Part shown: one piece after another, positions 55,143 through 64,000 of the stretch
Position numbering within the stretch: position 1 is the first letter of the stretch
How the letters are laid out: every line of letters begins with the position of its first letter
Assembly: GCA_020740775.1 (NCBI GenBank)
Contig: JAHEWK010000011.1
Location: forward strand, 1,612,001-1,676,000
From: Ilyonectria destructans
Lineage: Eukaryota; Ascomycota; Sordariomycetes; Hypocreales; Nectriaceae
Direction of reading: 5' to 3'
DNA length: 64,000 nt
Program-made: the position numbers and the translations under genes
Notes under the pieces: generated by a model
What the model saw: the letters and a program-made list of their open reading frames with translations, nothing else
Told to the model about the DNA's origin: nothing
Database searches by the model: none

Positions 55143-57542
55143 CTAATTCCTCAGCACGTTGATAAAGATGGTGAACACTTCCAGCTCCACCTCTGGGCCG
55201 TCAGGAACGCGCTCATCCCGGGGCATAGCGGCGATGAGATGAGTCTCAACGACGTTGATTCCAGGATGCAGAATCGCCTCAAAGGCACGCTCCTGCGGCT
55301 GTTGTCCTGGGGCTTGCTGGTGACTTGGCTTCAGGGGCTGCTTGTTCACCACGGTCCAGAGGCTGTATTGCCGAGTGCGCAGTAAATCCGGGAGCAGTGG
55401 GATGATGAGCACACGGGCCAGATGGGCTGGCAAGTTCACGGTGGCGGACTGCACCATCTCGGTAGGGTGAGGCAGCACAGTTGCCACTGTAGGGCTCTGG
55501 ATTTGGACAGCCGGGTGTAGCTGTACTCTCACACTGGAAATCAGCGCATCGTCGATATCTAGGTCGCATTAGCCATCTACCGCTTTGAAATCATACTCGC
55601 TCAACTCACTTTTTCCAGGGCCACGGAACCGCTTTTGTTCCATATAGCCATTAGCCAGAGGATTGTGCGGAGGAGGTTGAACCTGCACCGTAGGGATAGG
55701 GGCTCCGACTCCAGGGCCAGCCTGCGCTGTAACTGCGGTGGCCGGGCCAGCAACGCCTGCTGGAGACGCTGCCGCTGCATCCTCAGCTTTGAGGGCAGCA
55801 TGTGTTGACGGGCTTGGAGATGGAACCGAAGCAGATAGGCTGCGAGCCGTCTTGTCTTGCGGACCGAGATTGGACTGAGCGGGAGTTGACGTGCGAGTCC
55901 CGTTGACAGGATGACCGTTGGCTGGCGCATCGGTGGATTGGGTGGTCTGGGGAGCGGGTGAGTCTGCAGAGCCTCCGCGACCTCCAACATGAATGGTAAT
56001 CTTCTTGGATGACGGCGGTGCATCTGCACCTAGGCTAACTTTCAACTTGATCTTCGCCTGGGTAGGCTCTTGCACGGCTGTTTGTGCCTTTTTCAACTCC
56101 TTGGTAAAGAATTTCTGGTCATAAGTCAGATGAATGGAAAATCCAAGCAGCGGTTACAAACGGACCTCTAGTTCTTGTGCCAAAGTGTAGATTTCGCTTC
56201 CCTCCTCGTTGTAGAAGAATGCATTCGTCCAGAGAAGGGTAGACTTCTCTTGGAAAGCACCCCAGGTTTTGAAATTGCTGGTGCCGGTGACATCACCACG
56301 TCCGTGGACGCCTTTGACCATCTTCTGCAATTTCTTGATGGAGAGCGGGTCGGTGATGACCTTGTAGTAATCCTTCAAAGCTCGAGGGGGGAGGTTGATG
56401 AATGGCTCGAAGTAGGCATCGTCGTATCTGATAGCGACGTTAGTAACCCAAGACCATACGGAGTGGTGCCCACATACTCTGGCTCCTGGTGCCTGAGAAG
56501 TTCCTCGATAATCTTCTCTTGAGCTTGTTGGAAGTTGAGCCCCTTGTAAGGAACGTTCTCGAATTGGTGGTCGGGACGACTGGGTGTAGCAGATGCTCGC
56601 GGGCTCTCCGTTTTAGCGGTAGCGGTAGCAGCTGCGCGAGTTGGACGTCCTGAGCCTCGTCGCTTAAGTATGATGGATCGCTTTCTCGAGCTGGGCTCTT
56701 CGTCCTCTTCTTCATCCTCTTCGGGCTCGTCATCTTTGTCGTCCTCATCTGCGTCGTCATTTTCTGCGTCTTCGTCCTCATCGCCGTCGTCCTCGTTTTC
56801 CTCTCCTTCTGCGTCTTCGTCCTCTTCGGCATCATTAGAGTCCTCGGGGAACGGAGTCGGCACAGCTTGGTAGCCACGATTATGGTAGGCGGGGTTCGTC
56901 TTGGTCATATAGTTGCTCAAAGCTTTCCGAATTCTTTCCGCATCGTCAAAGTTCGAGGATGATCGTGGGTAGAATTCCTTGGCATTGGCAATCATACGCT
57001 TGAAGTAGCTCTCCAGTTCGGCGAGCGTCTCAAACTCACCCTTGTCCAGCTTGTTCTCGATCGTTTCCAGTGAAATCGGCATGCGCGTTTGCTTGTAATA
57101 CTCTGCATTGCCTTCGCGAGGCAGCAGTTCCTCGAAGTAGGTTGCGACAAGACGACCACTATAGAGGGGGGAGTCAGTATATGGCACTGTATCGATTGCG
57201 ACTCCGGCAGCTCACCTCTTGTCGGCGGTTCGGCGGATCTGTTCCAGGAAGCTCAAACCATACGCCGTCGTCGAGTCTCGACTCTCTCCTTTCGATAAAT
57301 CGAACTCCTGCGATGGGAGCTTGTTAGCTATCCAGGTTCCTACATTCCCGCCTCGGGACTGGGGGTTGCGCTGTCAACAAGTCGCGCAGGCGCGGGGGGG
57401 TCGGTCCAAGCAAAGAAAGCAGTGCACTGATCTGATGAAGGTGGAAACAGTGAGATGGACTTACAGCGAGTTTGCGACGCTTGGAGGCTCGATCATCGGT
57501 TTCCACCGGCGCAGCCCCATTGGCCTTGCGCTTGCTATCCAT
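55143..57542 (-). CDS. Tandem bromodomain protein, Rsc4-like chromatin remodeller subunit
   Basis: Six exons (57542-57465, 57307-57216, 57158-56478, 56427-56166, 56114-55610, 55558-55143) give 677 aa. Bromodomain 1 spans about 45-165 (L-P-R-E-G-N-A-E-Y-Y-K; M-P-I-S-L-E-T-I; M-I-A-N-A-K-E-F-Y), and bromodomain 2 about 285-395 (I-N-L-P-P-R-A-L-K-D-Y-Y; D-P-L-S-I-K-K-L; W-T-N-A-F-F-Y-N-E-E-G). A very acidic Glu/Asp run and a basic patch separate them. The C-terminal domain after a Pro/Ala/Thr-rich linker (Q-L-H-P-A-V; V-N-L-P-A-H) fits the Rsc4 tail. RSC is an ATP-dependent remodeller that reads acetylated histones through such domains. The intron 4 donor is GTCCGT, unusual but required for phase. 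Confidence 0.88.
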
Positions 57543-58662
57543 GTTGGGTGTGCTCGCTATAGTCGCGGAGACAGGCGCATCACAGGCCTACGCAGGGCTC
57601 TGTCGAAAGATCGGTCGTCGGTGCACAATGGGTTCGCGCGGTATCTCAGCGTCGAGGCGGCCGCGACAGTACTCGAGTGGATTTTGACGCGTGCTGGTCC
57701 AATGGTCGCGTCAAATGCACCAGGACGTGGTGGATTTCGGCAGTTCGGAGCTGGCGATTATGGCGGCGGAGGGGCGTCGAACAAGTCGCCGCGAAATGTT
57801 ACGGGGCTTCAGGAATCACCTGCACGCGGATTCGAATACGTGAAGCTGTTTTGCGAGGCGCGAAAGGTGGCCTGCCGTTGGGGTCAAGTCGCGGAGGTCG
57901 GGTTTTGGCTTTTTGCTCTGCGGCCAAAGGTGAGGTGGTGGCACCAGTACGGAGACAGCAGTGCGAGGTACCTGAGCAAAGGTACCCGCTTGGCTGATCG
58001 CCCTGCCTGAAAACAGCGCTAAGGCAACAAGGCAAACAGAACGACTTTGCATGGGAAGATGCCGCTTGACGCCATTTGAGTTGGCATAAACAAGTTCACA
58101 GCAAAAATGCAAGACACGGTCAATAAACCAATCACCATTTTAAATTACATCGATATTAGTCTCGTTCCTGTGCTGGAACAAAGGTATCGATACCAAGTCG
58201 ACAGTTGTAAGCAGTTGGTAGTGCTCCCAGCATGGACCCCCAGGACACTTAACTCCAGTGCCGCTACATCGCAGTACAGTACCTGCACCGTAGCAGAACT
58301 CTGTAAAGTCAAGAAACACGTGCAGCAAAACGTAATTGAGCATACTGCGGTCAGATACTGCAATTGTGCCGTGATCTAGTCGCCCTTCATCCAACTCACA
58401 TCTGCTCTGGTGGCCATTGATGCACATGAGCATTTGCTTGTCATGAAATATGCCCCAGGTCTCGCAAAGTCGCACCGCGAGGGTCCGTAATTGGAGCTAC
58501 AGGCGGGATGGGCTGGCCATCGTGGGGCGGACTGGCGCGTTCCATGGTGAACCCCCCCCCCCCCCCCACATTGACCTCATTCTCCAACCCAGCTTCGGCG
58601 GTGCGCTATCCACCATCATCATCACCTCTCTAGAGTAGCAATTTAAAGACCACCTCGAAAAT
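57543..58662. other. Intergenic between divergent Rsc4-like and Maf genes
   Basis: 1.1 kb shared upstream region. A 263-codon plus frame (57219-58010) is antisense to Rsc4 exon 1 and its promoter and is not called. A run of 16 C lies at 58552-58567. Confidence 0.5.
58552..58567. repeat. Poly-C run of 16
   Basis: Sixteen consecutive C about 100 bases before the Maf start codon. Length may be uncertain because homopolymers are error-prone. Confidence 0.8.
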
Positions 58663-59526
58663 ATGGCGGATTCCAACATCCCGAGCGACCCTCCTCCATA
58701 CACCGACAAGGCGGACGAAGGCGCGGCACCTCCTCGTCCAAACCTCCCTATCCGCAAAGGCCCGCAGCCCCTGGAGCTCCCCATCCTCAAGCATCTCAAC
58801 TCCAACCGTGTGATCCTCGCCTCCGCTTCGCCCCGACGACGAGCACTTCTGCAACAGGTACAGTCCACAATTAGCTCCTTCTTCTTCGGTCGAAGTGCTC
58901 ACAGCACCTAGTTCGGTCTCGCAAAACTCGAAATCACGCCTTCCACCAAACCCGAAGACCTCGACAAGACGGTGTACGGACCCGATGAATACGTCGCCGC
59001 CACCGCCCGCCAAAAATGCGTGGATGTGTACTCCACTGCCCTAGAGACGAGCATCAAGTCCGTCCCCGACCCCTCGCTCGTCATTGCTGCCGACACAATC
59101 GTTGTCACCCGTGACGGCCGGATCCTGGAGAAACCGCGAAGCGAGGCTGAACACATTCGAATGTTAAAGCACCTGCGGGATACGCGGATGCACCGGGTCT
59201 TGACAGCAGTCACCGTGATTGCACCCAGAGACGATGCCCGGCATCCCGGGTACGAATTGGCTAGCTATACGGAAGAGACCAAGGTCTACTTCTTGGCCGA
59301 GTCTGAGGGACTCCCGGACGATGTGATTGAGGCGTATGTTAAGACTCGTGAGGGAGCCGATAAGGCCGGTGGATATGCCGTTCAAGGCGTTGGAGGTATG
59401 CTGTTGGTGGAAAGAATTGATGGATCCATTGACAATGCTGTCGGGCTGCCGGTTCGACGGTGTATGGCTCTGGCGGAAAAGGCCATCTTCAGACAGGATG
59501 ACGAGGACTTCGACGAGGACGACTAG
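58663..59526 (+). CDS. Maf-family nucleoside triphosphate pyrophosphatase
   Basis: Exons 58663-58857 and 58912-59526 give 269 aa. Maf/Asmtl proteins hydrolyse non-canonical or modified NTPs (dTTP, UTP and related) to monophosphates. The three family motifs are present: I-L-A-S-A-S-P-R-R-R (nucleotide phosphate loop), V-I-A-A-D-T-I-V (metal/catalytic Asp) and D-K-A-G-G-Y-A-V-Q-G-V-G. A Pro-rich N-terminal extension of about 45 residues precedes the domain, and the tail is acidic (D-E-D-F-D-E-D-D). The intron removes a stop-containing stretch and gives Q-Q-F-G-L-A, conserved in the family. The protein is probably cytosolic. Confidence 0.95.
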
Positions 59527-60212
59527 GGTTAGGGTCCAGACATTCGACGGATATAACTCCAGGATGAGAGAGGCCTGGTTCAGGCCTACCTTGAACCGCA
59601 TATAGAGGTGACCGGCGTCTCATGGGCTTATTGTTCCGGATATATTTAAACCCGGATTGCGATATACAGCGGCACAAATTAACAAATTTGAAATCTAGAA
59701 TTAAGTTGGGGGCTCTACTAGCTGCGCGACCCGAGGCTGCGAACACGGTGCCGTAAATTAAACTGCAAGCATTGGACAATTGGACACTTGGAAACCAGAG
59801 GCACGTGTCAGCCGCTCCTGAAACGCCTACGAGGCCTATGTAGATCACCAGATCAAGTCCGAGGCATATAAATAATGATACTGTGACACCGAAATCATAG
59901 AGGGAGCCACTACAGACCGAGGACGTCACTTTCACATGTGCTTCAGGGACGTGGTGGTGGTGGATCGGAGATTTCAGAATTGGAGCGGATATGTAGCTGC
60001 AGCGCCGCTGGCAGTCGCTATAGCACATGCAAGGACCAGGGTTTCACATGAATCTGGGGCAACATCCTTGCACTTCACAAGCCGCGTCTTCTACCTTGCG
60101 TGCATCGTTTCCTCACACCTTTAAAAGTTCCCACCTCCCGCCGAACAGACTCTCTCGGCCCCGCGACTTGTCCTCGTCACTCGGTTCTGTAGCCCAACAA
60201 CGGCTTCGAGAG
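59527..60212. other. Intergenic, promoter of the bHLH gene
   Basis: Contains the Maf 3' flank and the bHLH promoter and leader. No gene is seen. AT-rich around 59640-59700. Confidence 0.5.
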
Positions 60213-60757
60213 ATGTCGTCGTCGCCAAACCACAAGTCTCCCGCGGCCGGAGACGCCGGCGCGCAAGCCGATGATAAACCGCGTCTCACAGAGGAAGAGA
60301 AGAAGCAGAACCACATCGCATCAGGTACGTTCGCGTAAGCGTCCTAGGCCCTGCAAGCTCTGCATCCTAGTGGCCGTGCTTTCTGTTTTTATGCGATCAA
60401 CCAGGGACCGGATGGAGTACTAATGCACCCTCCAGAGCAGAAGCGCCGGCAGGCAATCCGCGAGGGCTTCGATCGCCTGACCGAGCTGGTGCCTGGACTG
60501 GAGGGCCAGGGCCGCTCCGAGGGCTTGGTCCTCAAGCGCACGGTGGACTACATGCGCGAGCAGCTTGTAGAGCGACAGGCTATGATCGAGCGCATTGAGC
60601 AGGCCGGCGGTGGTGTCGACGACAAGCTGAAGAGGTGAGTTGGGCCGGCGCACCCCGGTCGAGTCATCTGATGACTTCCGCCCGGGGATGGTGTACTGAT
60701 TGCCACAGAGCGCTGTACCAGCAGGCGGGATCAAGCCAGAGCCGAGCGAGGGGGTGA
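60213..60757 (+). CDS. Basic helix-loop-helix protein, Ino4-like
   Basis: Exons 60213-60324, 60436-60634 and 60709-60757 give 119 aa, little more than the bHLH domain. After splicing, the basic region reads N-H-I-A-S-E-Q-K-R-R-Q-A-I-R with the His-Glu-Arg triad that contacts E-box DNA. Helix 1 (G-F-D-R-L-T-E-L-V-P), the loop with G-Q-G-R-S-E, and helix 2 (L-V-L-K-R-T-V-D-Y-M-R-E-Q-L) follow. Yeast Ino4, a short protein of this class, pairs with Ino2 to control phospholipid genes; many short fungal bHLH proteins act as dimer partners. The Ino4 label is by size and pattern. The gene is convergent with the ThrRS gene, 272 bases apart. The domain itself is only visible when intron 1 is removed. 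Confidence 0.85.
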
Positions 60758-61029
60758 CCTCTGCATCGTGACGGCTCTATCAACTCCTAGACATTGCGAA
60801 ACAACGCTGTACGATATAGGGATGAGGGATCGGGCACCAGCTTGGCCTCACGACATGCCACCCGCACTCCCGCCACCACTACCAGCGGCGCCAAGGGATG
60901 GCGCGATACAAGGCGAAGCACAGTCGCGCCGCGCAACTCTGCGCTCCTGGGGATGGGGGAGAGAGGACAATTGGGAGAGGACTTGTATCTACGTTGGCCG
61001 CCCGAGAGGGAGAAGGGAAGTCTACCTAT

Positions 61030-62532
61030 CTACGCAAATGTATCCACCATGCCTCGCAAGCGCTCGCGCAACTCTTCGGGAGACATCCGCTCCTTGCCCA
61101 ATGCAACCTGCTTGTTCTTGACGTCCTCGTCTCCGACCACCAGGATCTGGCCGTAGCCGTTCTTACGCGCCTCCCTGATCTTGGCGCCGAGGGACCTCGC
61201 CGTCGTGTCCACATCTACGGCCAGCCCGGTCGGCCGCAGGACATCACCCTGTGCGGGGAGTGACCCAGCTTCAAGCTGCTCGTAGACCTTCTTGTTCTGG
61301 CCCACCAACACGTCGCGAACTTCCTCGGCCCAGTCCAGCACAGGCGTGGAGGTGTTGACGGTGAGGACGATTGCCTGGCGTGGGTTGAGCCAGAACGGCC
61401 ACTTGCCGTCATATTTCTCAATCAAGAGTGCCATGAGACGCTCCACGGAGCCCAGGACGGCACGGTGGATCATGACTGGCCGGACGGGGCCGTACTCGGC
61501 CAGCAGTGCCGGATCCTCGGTGGTCTCACCGCGGGCTTCGTACTCGGGGGCCGGGGCTTGGTACTCGAGCTCGAAGCGCTTGGGGAGCTGGAAGTCGAGC
61601 TGAATCGTGGCCGTCTGGTGCTCCTTGCCGTCGGAGTCTTTGAGAATGATGTCAATCTTGGGTCCGTAGAAGGCGCCGTCACCTTCCTTCACACCCCAAT
61701 CCATGCCCGACGCATCCAGGGCTCGTTTCAGGGAGTCCTCGGCTCGCGACCACTCCTCCTCGGTGCCGATGTAATGGTCCTTCGGTCGGGTAGAGAGAGC
61801 CAGTCGGTAGCCCACACCAAATCGCAGTACAGTATAGACAACCTTGACAAAGTCCAGGGTCTTCTTAATCTCCTCCTCGACCTGGCTCGGCCGGCAGAAG
61901 ATGTGTCCGTCGTCTTGGTGGAAGCGACGCACTCGGGTCAATCCGCTCAGCGATCCCGAGGTTTCATTTCGGTGCAGCGGGCTGAAGTCTGCGTAGCGGA
62001 TAGGAAGGTCTCGATAGCTGTGTCGTTTTGAAGCGAAAATCAGGCAATGGCCGGGGCAGTTCATGGGCTTCAAGCCATAGTCGCCTTCTTCCTCTTCCTC
62101 CGCCTTGCCCGTGTTGGTGTGATCTCCATCGCAGCACCCCGTATGGTCTGCATTCGGCTGCGGCGTATTCCCCGTCACCGAGTACATGTCGTCCGCATAG
62201 TTCTGCAAATGTCCTGACTTGGCCCAAAGCGACTTCTTGTAGATGGTGGGGGTGATGACCTCTTCAAATCCATATCGCACGTATTGCTTCCTCAAAAAAT
62301 CTACCAAGCGGTTGAATATTCGGGCGCCATTCGGGAGGAATATGGGAGATCCGGGGCTGTAGAGGGAGCTGATGAAGAGTTCTTGCTGGAGGCCGAGTTT
62401 GCGATGATCAGGTGGTTCGCGCTGGTCGGGCTTCTGGGAGTAGGGGCGGCGCGAGGACAGACAAGCTGGACACGTCCATTGGCTTCTTCGCAAGGCCGGG
62501 AGTGCCAACCGGGCGGTTCGTGAGCGTATCAT
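61030..62532 (-). CDS. MST1: Mitochondrial threonyl-tRNA synthetase
   Basis: A single exon encodes 500 aa from M-I-R-S-R-T-A-R-L at 62532, whose Arg/Ser-rich start is a mitochondrial presequence; the longer open frame upstream is not needed. Class II core: G-L-K-P-M-N-C-P-G-H (zinc Cys), motif 2 in R-N-E-T-S-G-S-L-S-G-L-T-R-V-R-R-F, D-D-G-H-I-F-C (zinc His), and motif 3 in I-H-R-A-V-L-G-S-V-E-R-L. The anticodon-binding domain starts at about 395. As in yeast Mst1 there is no N-terminal TGS/editing domain. An insertion of about 25 residues with a Glu run precedes N-C-P-G-H. The enzyme charges tRNA-Thr for mitochondrial translation. Confidence 0.93.
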   Translation of the reverse strand: MIRSRTARLALPALRRSQWTCPACLSSRRPYSQKPDQREPPDHRKLGLQQELFISSLYSPGSPIFLPNGARIFNRLVDFLRKQYVRYGFEEVITPTIYKKSLWAKSGHLQNYADDMYSVTGNTPQPNADHTGCCDGDHTNTGKAEEEEEGDYGLKPMNCPGHCLIFASKRHSYRDLPIRYADFSPLHRNETSGSLSGLTRVRRFHQDDGHIFCRPSQVEEEIKKTLDFVKVVYTVLRFGVGYRLALSTRPKDHYIGTEEEWSRAEDSLKRALDASGMDWGVKEGDGAFYGPKIDIILKDSDGKEHQTATIQLDFQLPKRFELEYQAPAPEYEARGETTEDPALLAEYGPVRPVMIHRAVLGSVERLMALLIEKYDGKWPFWLNPRQAIVLTVNTSTPVLDWAEEVRDVLVGQNKKVYEQLEAGSLPAQGDVLRPTGLAVDVDTTARSLGAKIREARKNGYGQILVVGDEDVKNKQVALGKERMSPEELRERLRGMVDTFA

Positions 62533-63657
62533 TGTCAAGCTGGACCACAATGGCGGCCAATGTTGCAATGACGAGGGATGAACCGATGCGCCAATCTTCA
62601 CGACAAAATGCCAAAGTCGCAGTGGACGAATACTGTCGGCCAAAGCTCGTTTCCCCTTGTGGTCTAGCGCGTAGACTGGCACGCCAGGGTCCGCCTCCAC
62701 GATTCCTAGCGCTTTGACAAGACAGCTGCATTGATGAAACAGAAGCGTCAGCGTCAACTGATGACAGCGGCACCAACCTAACTCTCGGCCTACGAGCCAG
62801 AGCAACGCAATCCTCGGCATGTAAAACAAACGTAATCGGATAGTGTAATCAAATAAATATCCCATCCTTTATCATGATTATTTTGGTGGGCTTTTCAAGT
62901 CCTTTACACCAAGCACCAACCCTCTACAGGGCTGACTGAGTTGCAGCTTGTGGCAGCGGTGTGCAGTGAGCTTGTGGAACAGAGACGCATGCGAATACTC
63001 ACAACGTTGAGTGCTTGTATCCCCCGCGAAAAAATCCCCGATGTCCATGGCTCGAGACCAGGATTCTCGGCAGCCAGGAAAACTTGGGCTAGAATAGCTT
63101 TGCTTAACCCTTGTTCTTGGAGCTGGTCGGGCGGAACCGAGGGATGGGCCACGGGTTCCTCGTCGACGTTGTATACCTGTAGCTGCATGCAGGCTTGGCG
63201 GGTTGCCTTCGGCACAAGACGTTGCGGTAGTCGAGTTTCCACACTGTCACCACACAAATTCTTCATGTAGAGTAAATGAACAAACTCGTCGATCAAACCT
63301 CTTCCAGTTTCACTCGTCTCCTATAAAATCTCCCCCCAGAAACTCTCCCAACAGCTCCCTTCTCCCCGGTGATGTTGACGGATCTCGTATTACCCCTCCA
63401 TATGATCCCGGAACCCCACCACAGCGATACCGAATTCACTGCCTAGTACGCCTGGACGGGGCAAAATTCCCCAACGCAGCCCATCCCTCTTCTCCCCTCC
63501 ACTCTTCACGTACTTCACGTACTTTACGTACTGTATCACTCCGCGGCCCGCAGTCCGCAGTCCGCCGTACCGCAGTCGAGCCTCGTGCTGTGAGCCTCGT
63601 GTTGCTGGTTCCATCGACCATTCCTGCCGCCCCTCTGGACGGCGCCCGGCACCAACC
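62533..63657. other. Intergenic between divergent ThrRS and importin genes
   Basis: No gene is seen in 1.1 kb. Frames of about 110-150 codons lack motifs. The importin side holds the 9-base tandem repeat at 63504-63530. Confidence 0.5.
63504..63530. repeat. Short tandem repeat, 9-base unit CTTCACGTA, three copies
   Basis: Two perfect copies and one with a single change (CTTTACGTA), 128 bases before the importin start codon. ACGT cores might bind bZIP factors; this is speculative. Confidence 0.75.
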
Positions 63658-64000
63658 ATGAGCTTCGCCATCGAGGTTCCCGGCGACGCGAACCCGCTGA
63701 CCCTCCAGACGCTCTGCCAGGCCCTCCAGTCCGCCACTTCATCCGACTATGCACAGCGCCAGACCGCTGGCCAGCAACTCACCTCGTGGGAGCTGCAGTC
63801 CGGCTACTATTCTTCGTTACAGGTAGGGTTTCCAGTTCCCAGAGTGCTTCCGTGTTCTGTGACTAACGAATGCACTTACAGGCCATCTACCTCGACAAGT
63901 CCCTCCCCGTCGACATCCGCTTTCTCGCCGTCATCCAGCTTAAGAACGGCATCGATCGGTATTGGCGACTTTATGCACAGGTCAAGAACAGCATCAAGCC
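63658..64000 (+). CDS. Importin-beta family protein, Kap120/importin-11 type (partial, runs off the window)
   Basis: Exon 1 is 63658-63822 and exon 2 starts at 63882 and continues past the end of the window; 94 complete codons are visible (the second exon may end at a later donor). The sequence starts M-S-F-A-I-E-V-P-G and shows importin N-terminal HEAT features: R-Q-T-A-G-Q-Q-L-T-S-W-E, G-Y-Y-S-S-L-Q, then I-R-F-L-A-V-I-Q-L-K-N-G-I-D-R-Y-W-R. The last segment is characteristic of the Kap120/importin-11 branch, which carries cargo into the nucleus and is bound by Ran. The intron is phase 0 with GT..CAG ends. The 3' part lies outside the window. Confidence 0.85.
   Translation, partial: MSFAIEVPGDANPLTLQTLCQALQSATSSDYAQRQTAGQQLTSWELQSGYYSSLQVGFPVPRVLPCSVTNECTYRPSTSTSPSPSTSAFSPSSSLRTASIGIGDFMHRSRTASS

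Noticed and set aside
57219..58010. 263-codon plus-strand open frame
   Set aside because: It is antisense to the first exons of the Rsc4-like gene and its promoter, and has no recognisable motif.
59522..59534. Two TAGGGT words resembling telomere repeat
   Set aside because: Only two copies, directly at the stop codon of the Maf gene; a coincidence in unique sequence.

Overview
The window is nuclear DNA from a filamentous ascomycete (Pezizomycotina, most likely Sordariomycetes; that rank is an impression from gene content, not a search). The evidence is short introns of about 50-70 bases with GT..AG ends and CTAAC/CTGAC-like branch sites, compact genes on both strands, CT-rich leaders, and typically fungal families: a Zn2Cys6 regulator, OTT_1508-type deaminase, GH3/PA14 beta-glucosidase, Vps3844 and Rsc4-like proteins. 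I assembled 27 protein-coding genes (the last cut by the window end), one kinase-like pseudogene and one MITE-like element. No rRNA, tRNA or CRISPR was seen.

Layout. 0.5-10.3 kb: hemerythrin-like protein (-), ZIP metal transporter (-), intracellular beta-glucosidase (+), STI1/Hop co-chaperone (+). 10.3-17.7 kb: a 7.4 kb stretch with no supportable gene, ending in the promoter of a flavohemoprotein (+, 17.7-19.1 kb). 19.7-35.1 kb has an accessory character: C2H2 zinc-finger gene with an in-frame TAG (-), OTT_1508-like deaminase (+), glutathione transferase (-), kinase-like pseudogene (-), small Cys-rich protein (+), a 323 bp element with terminal inverted repeats and an 8 bp target duplication, F-box protein (-), secreted protein (-), then a Baeyer-Villiger-type monooxygenase and a cytochrome P450 in tandem (+).

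35.6-45.3 kb: Ntr2-like splicing factor (-) and SmG (+) share a 205 bp divergent promoter. They are followed by a rhodanese/Cdc25-like phosphatase (-), an arginyl-tRNA-synthetase-like protein that has lost both class I signature motifs (-), a membrane protein (-) and a zinc-ribbon-like small protein (-). 48.2-50.8 kb: Zn2Cys6 transcription factor (-). 51.5-64 kb is housekeeping: Vps3844-type ER protein (-), mitochondrial membrane protein (+), Rsc4-like bromodomain protein (-), Maf pyrophosphatase (+), Ino4-like bHLH factor (+), mitochondrial threonyl-tRNA synthetase (-) and the start of an importin-beta of the Kap120 type (+).

Functionally, the two ends are core metabolism and expression machinery. 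The 19.7-35 kb interval holds the lineage-specific genes, the pseudogene and the transposon trace. The items most worth a second look are the motif-less ArgRS paralog, the deaminase, and the oxygenase pair.
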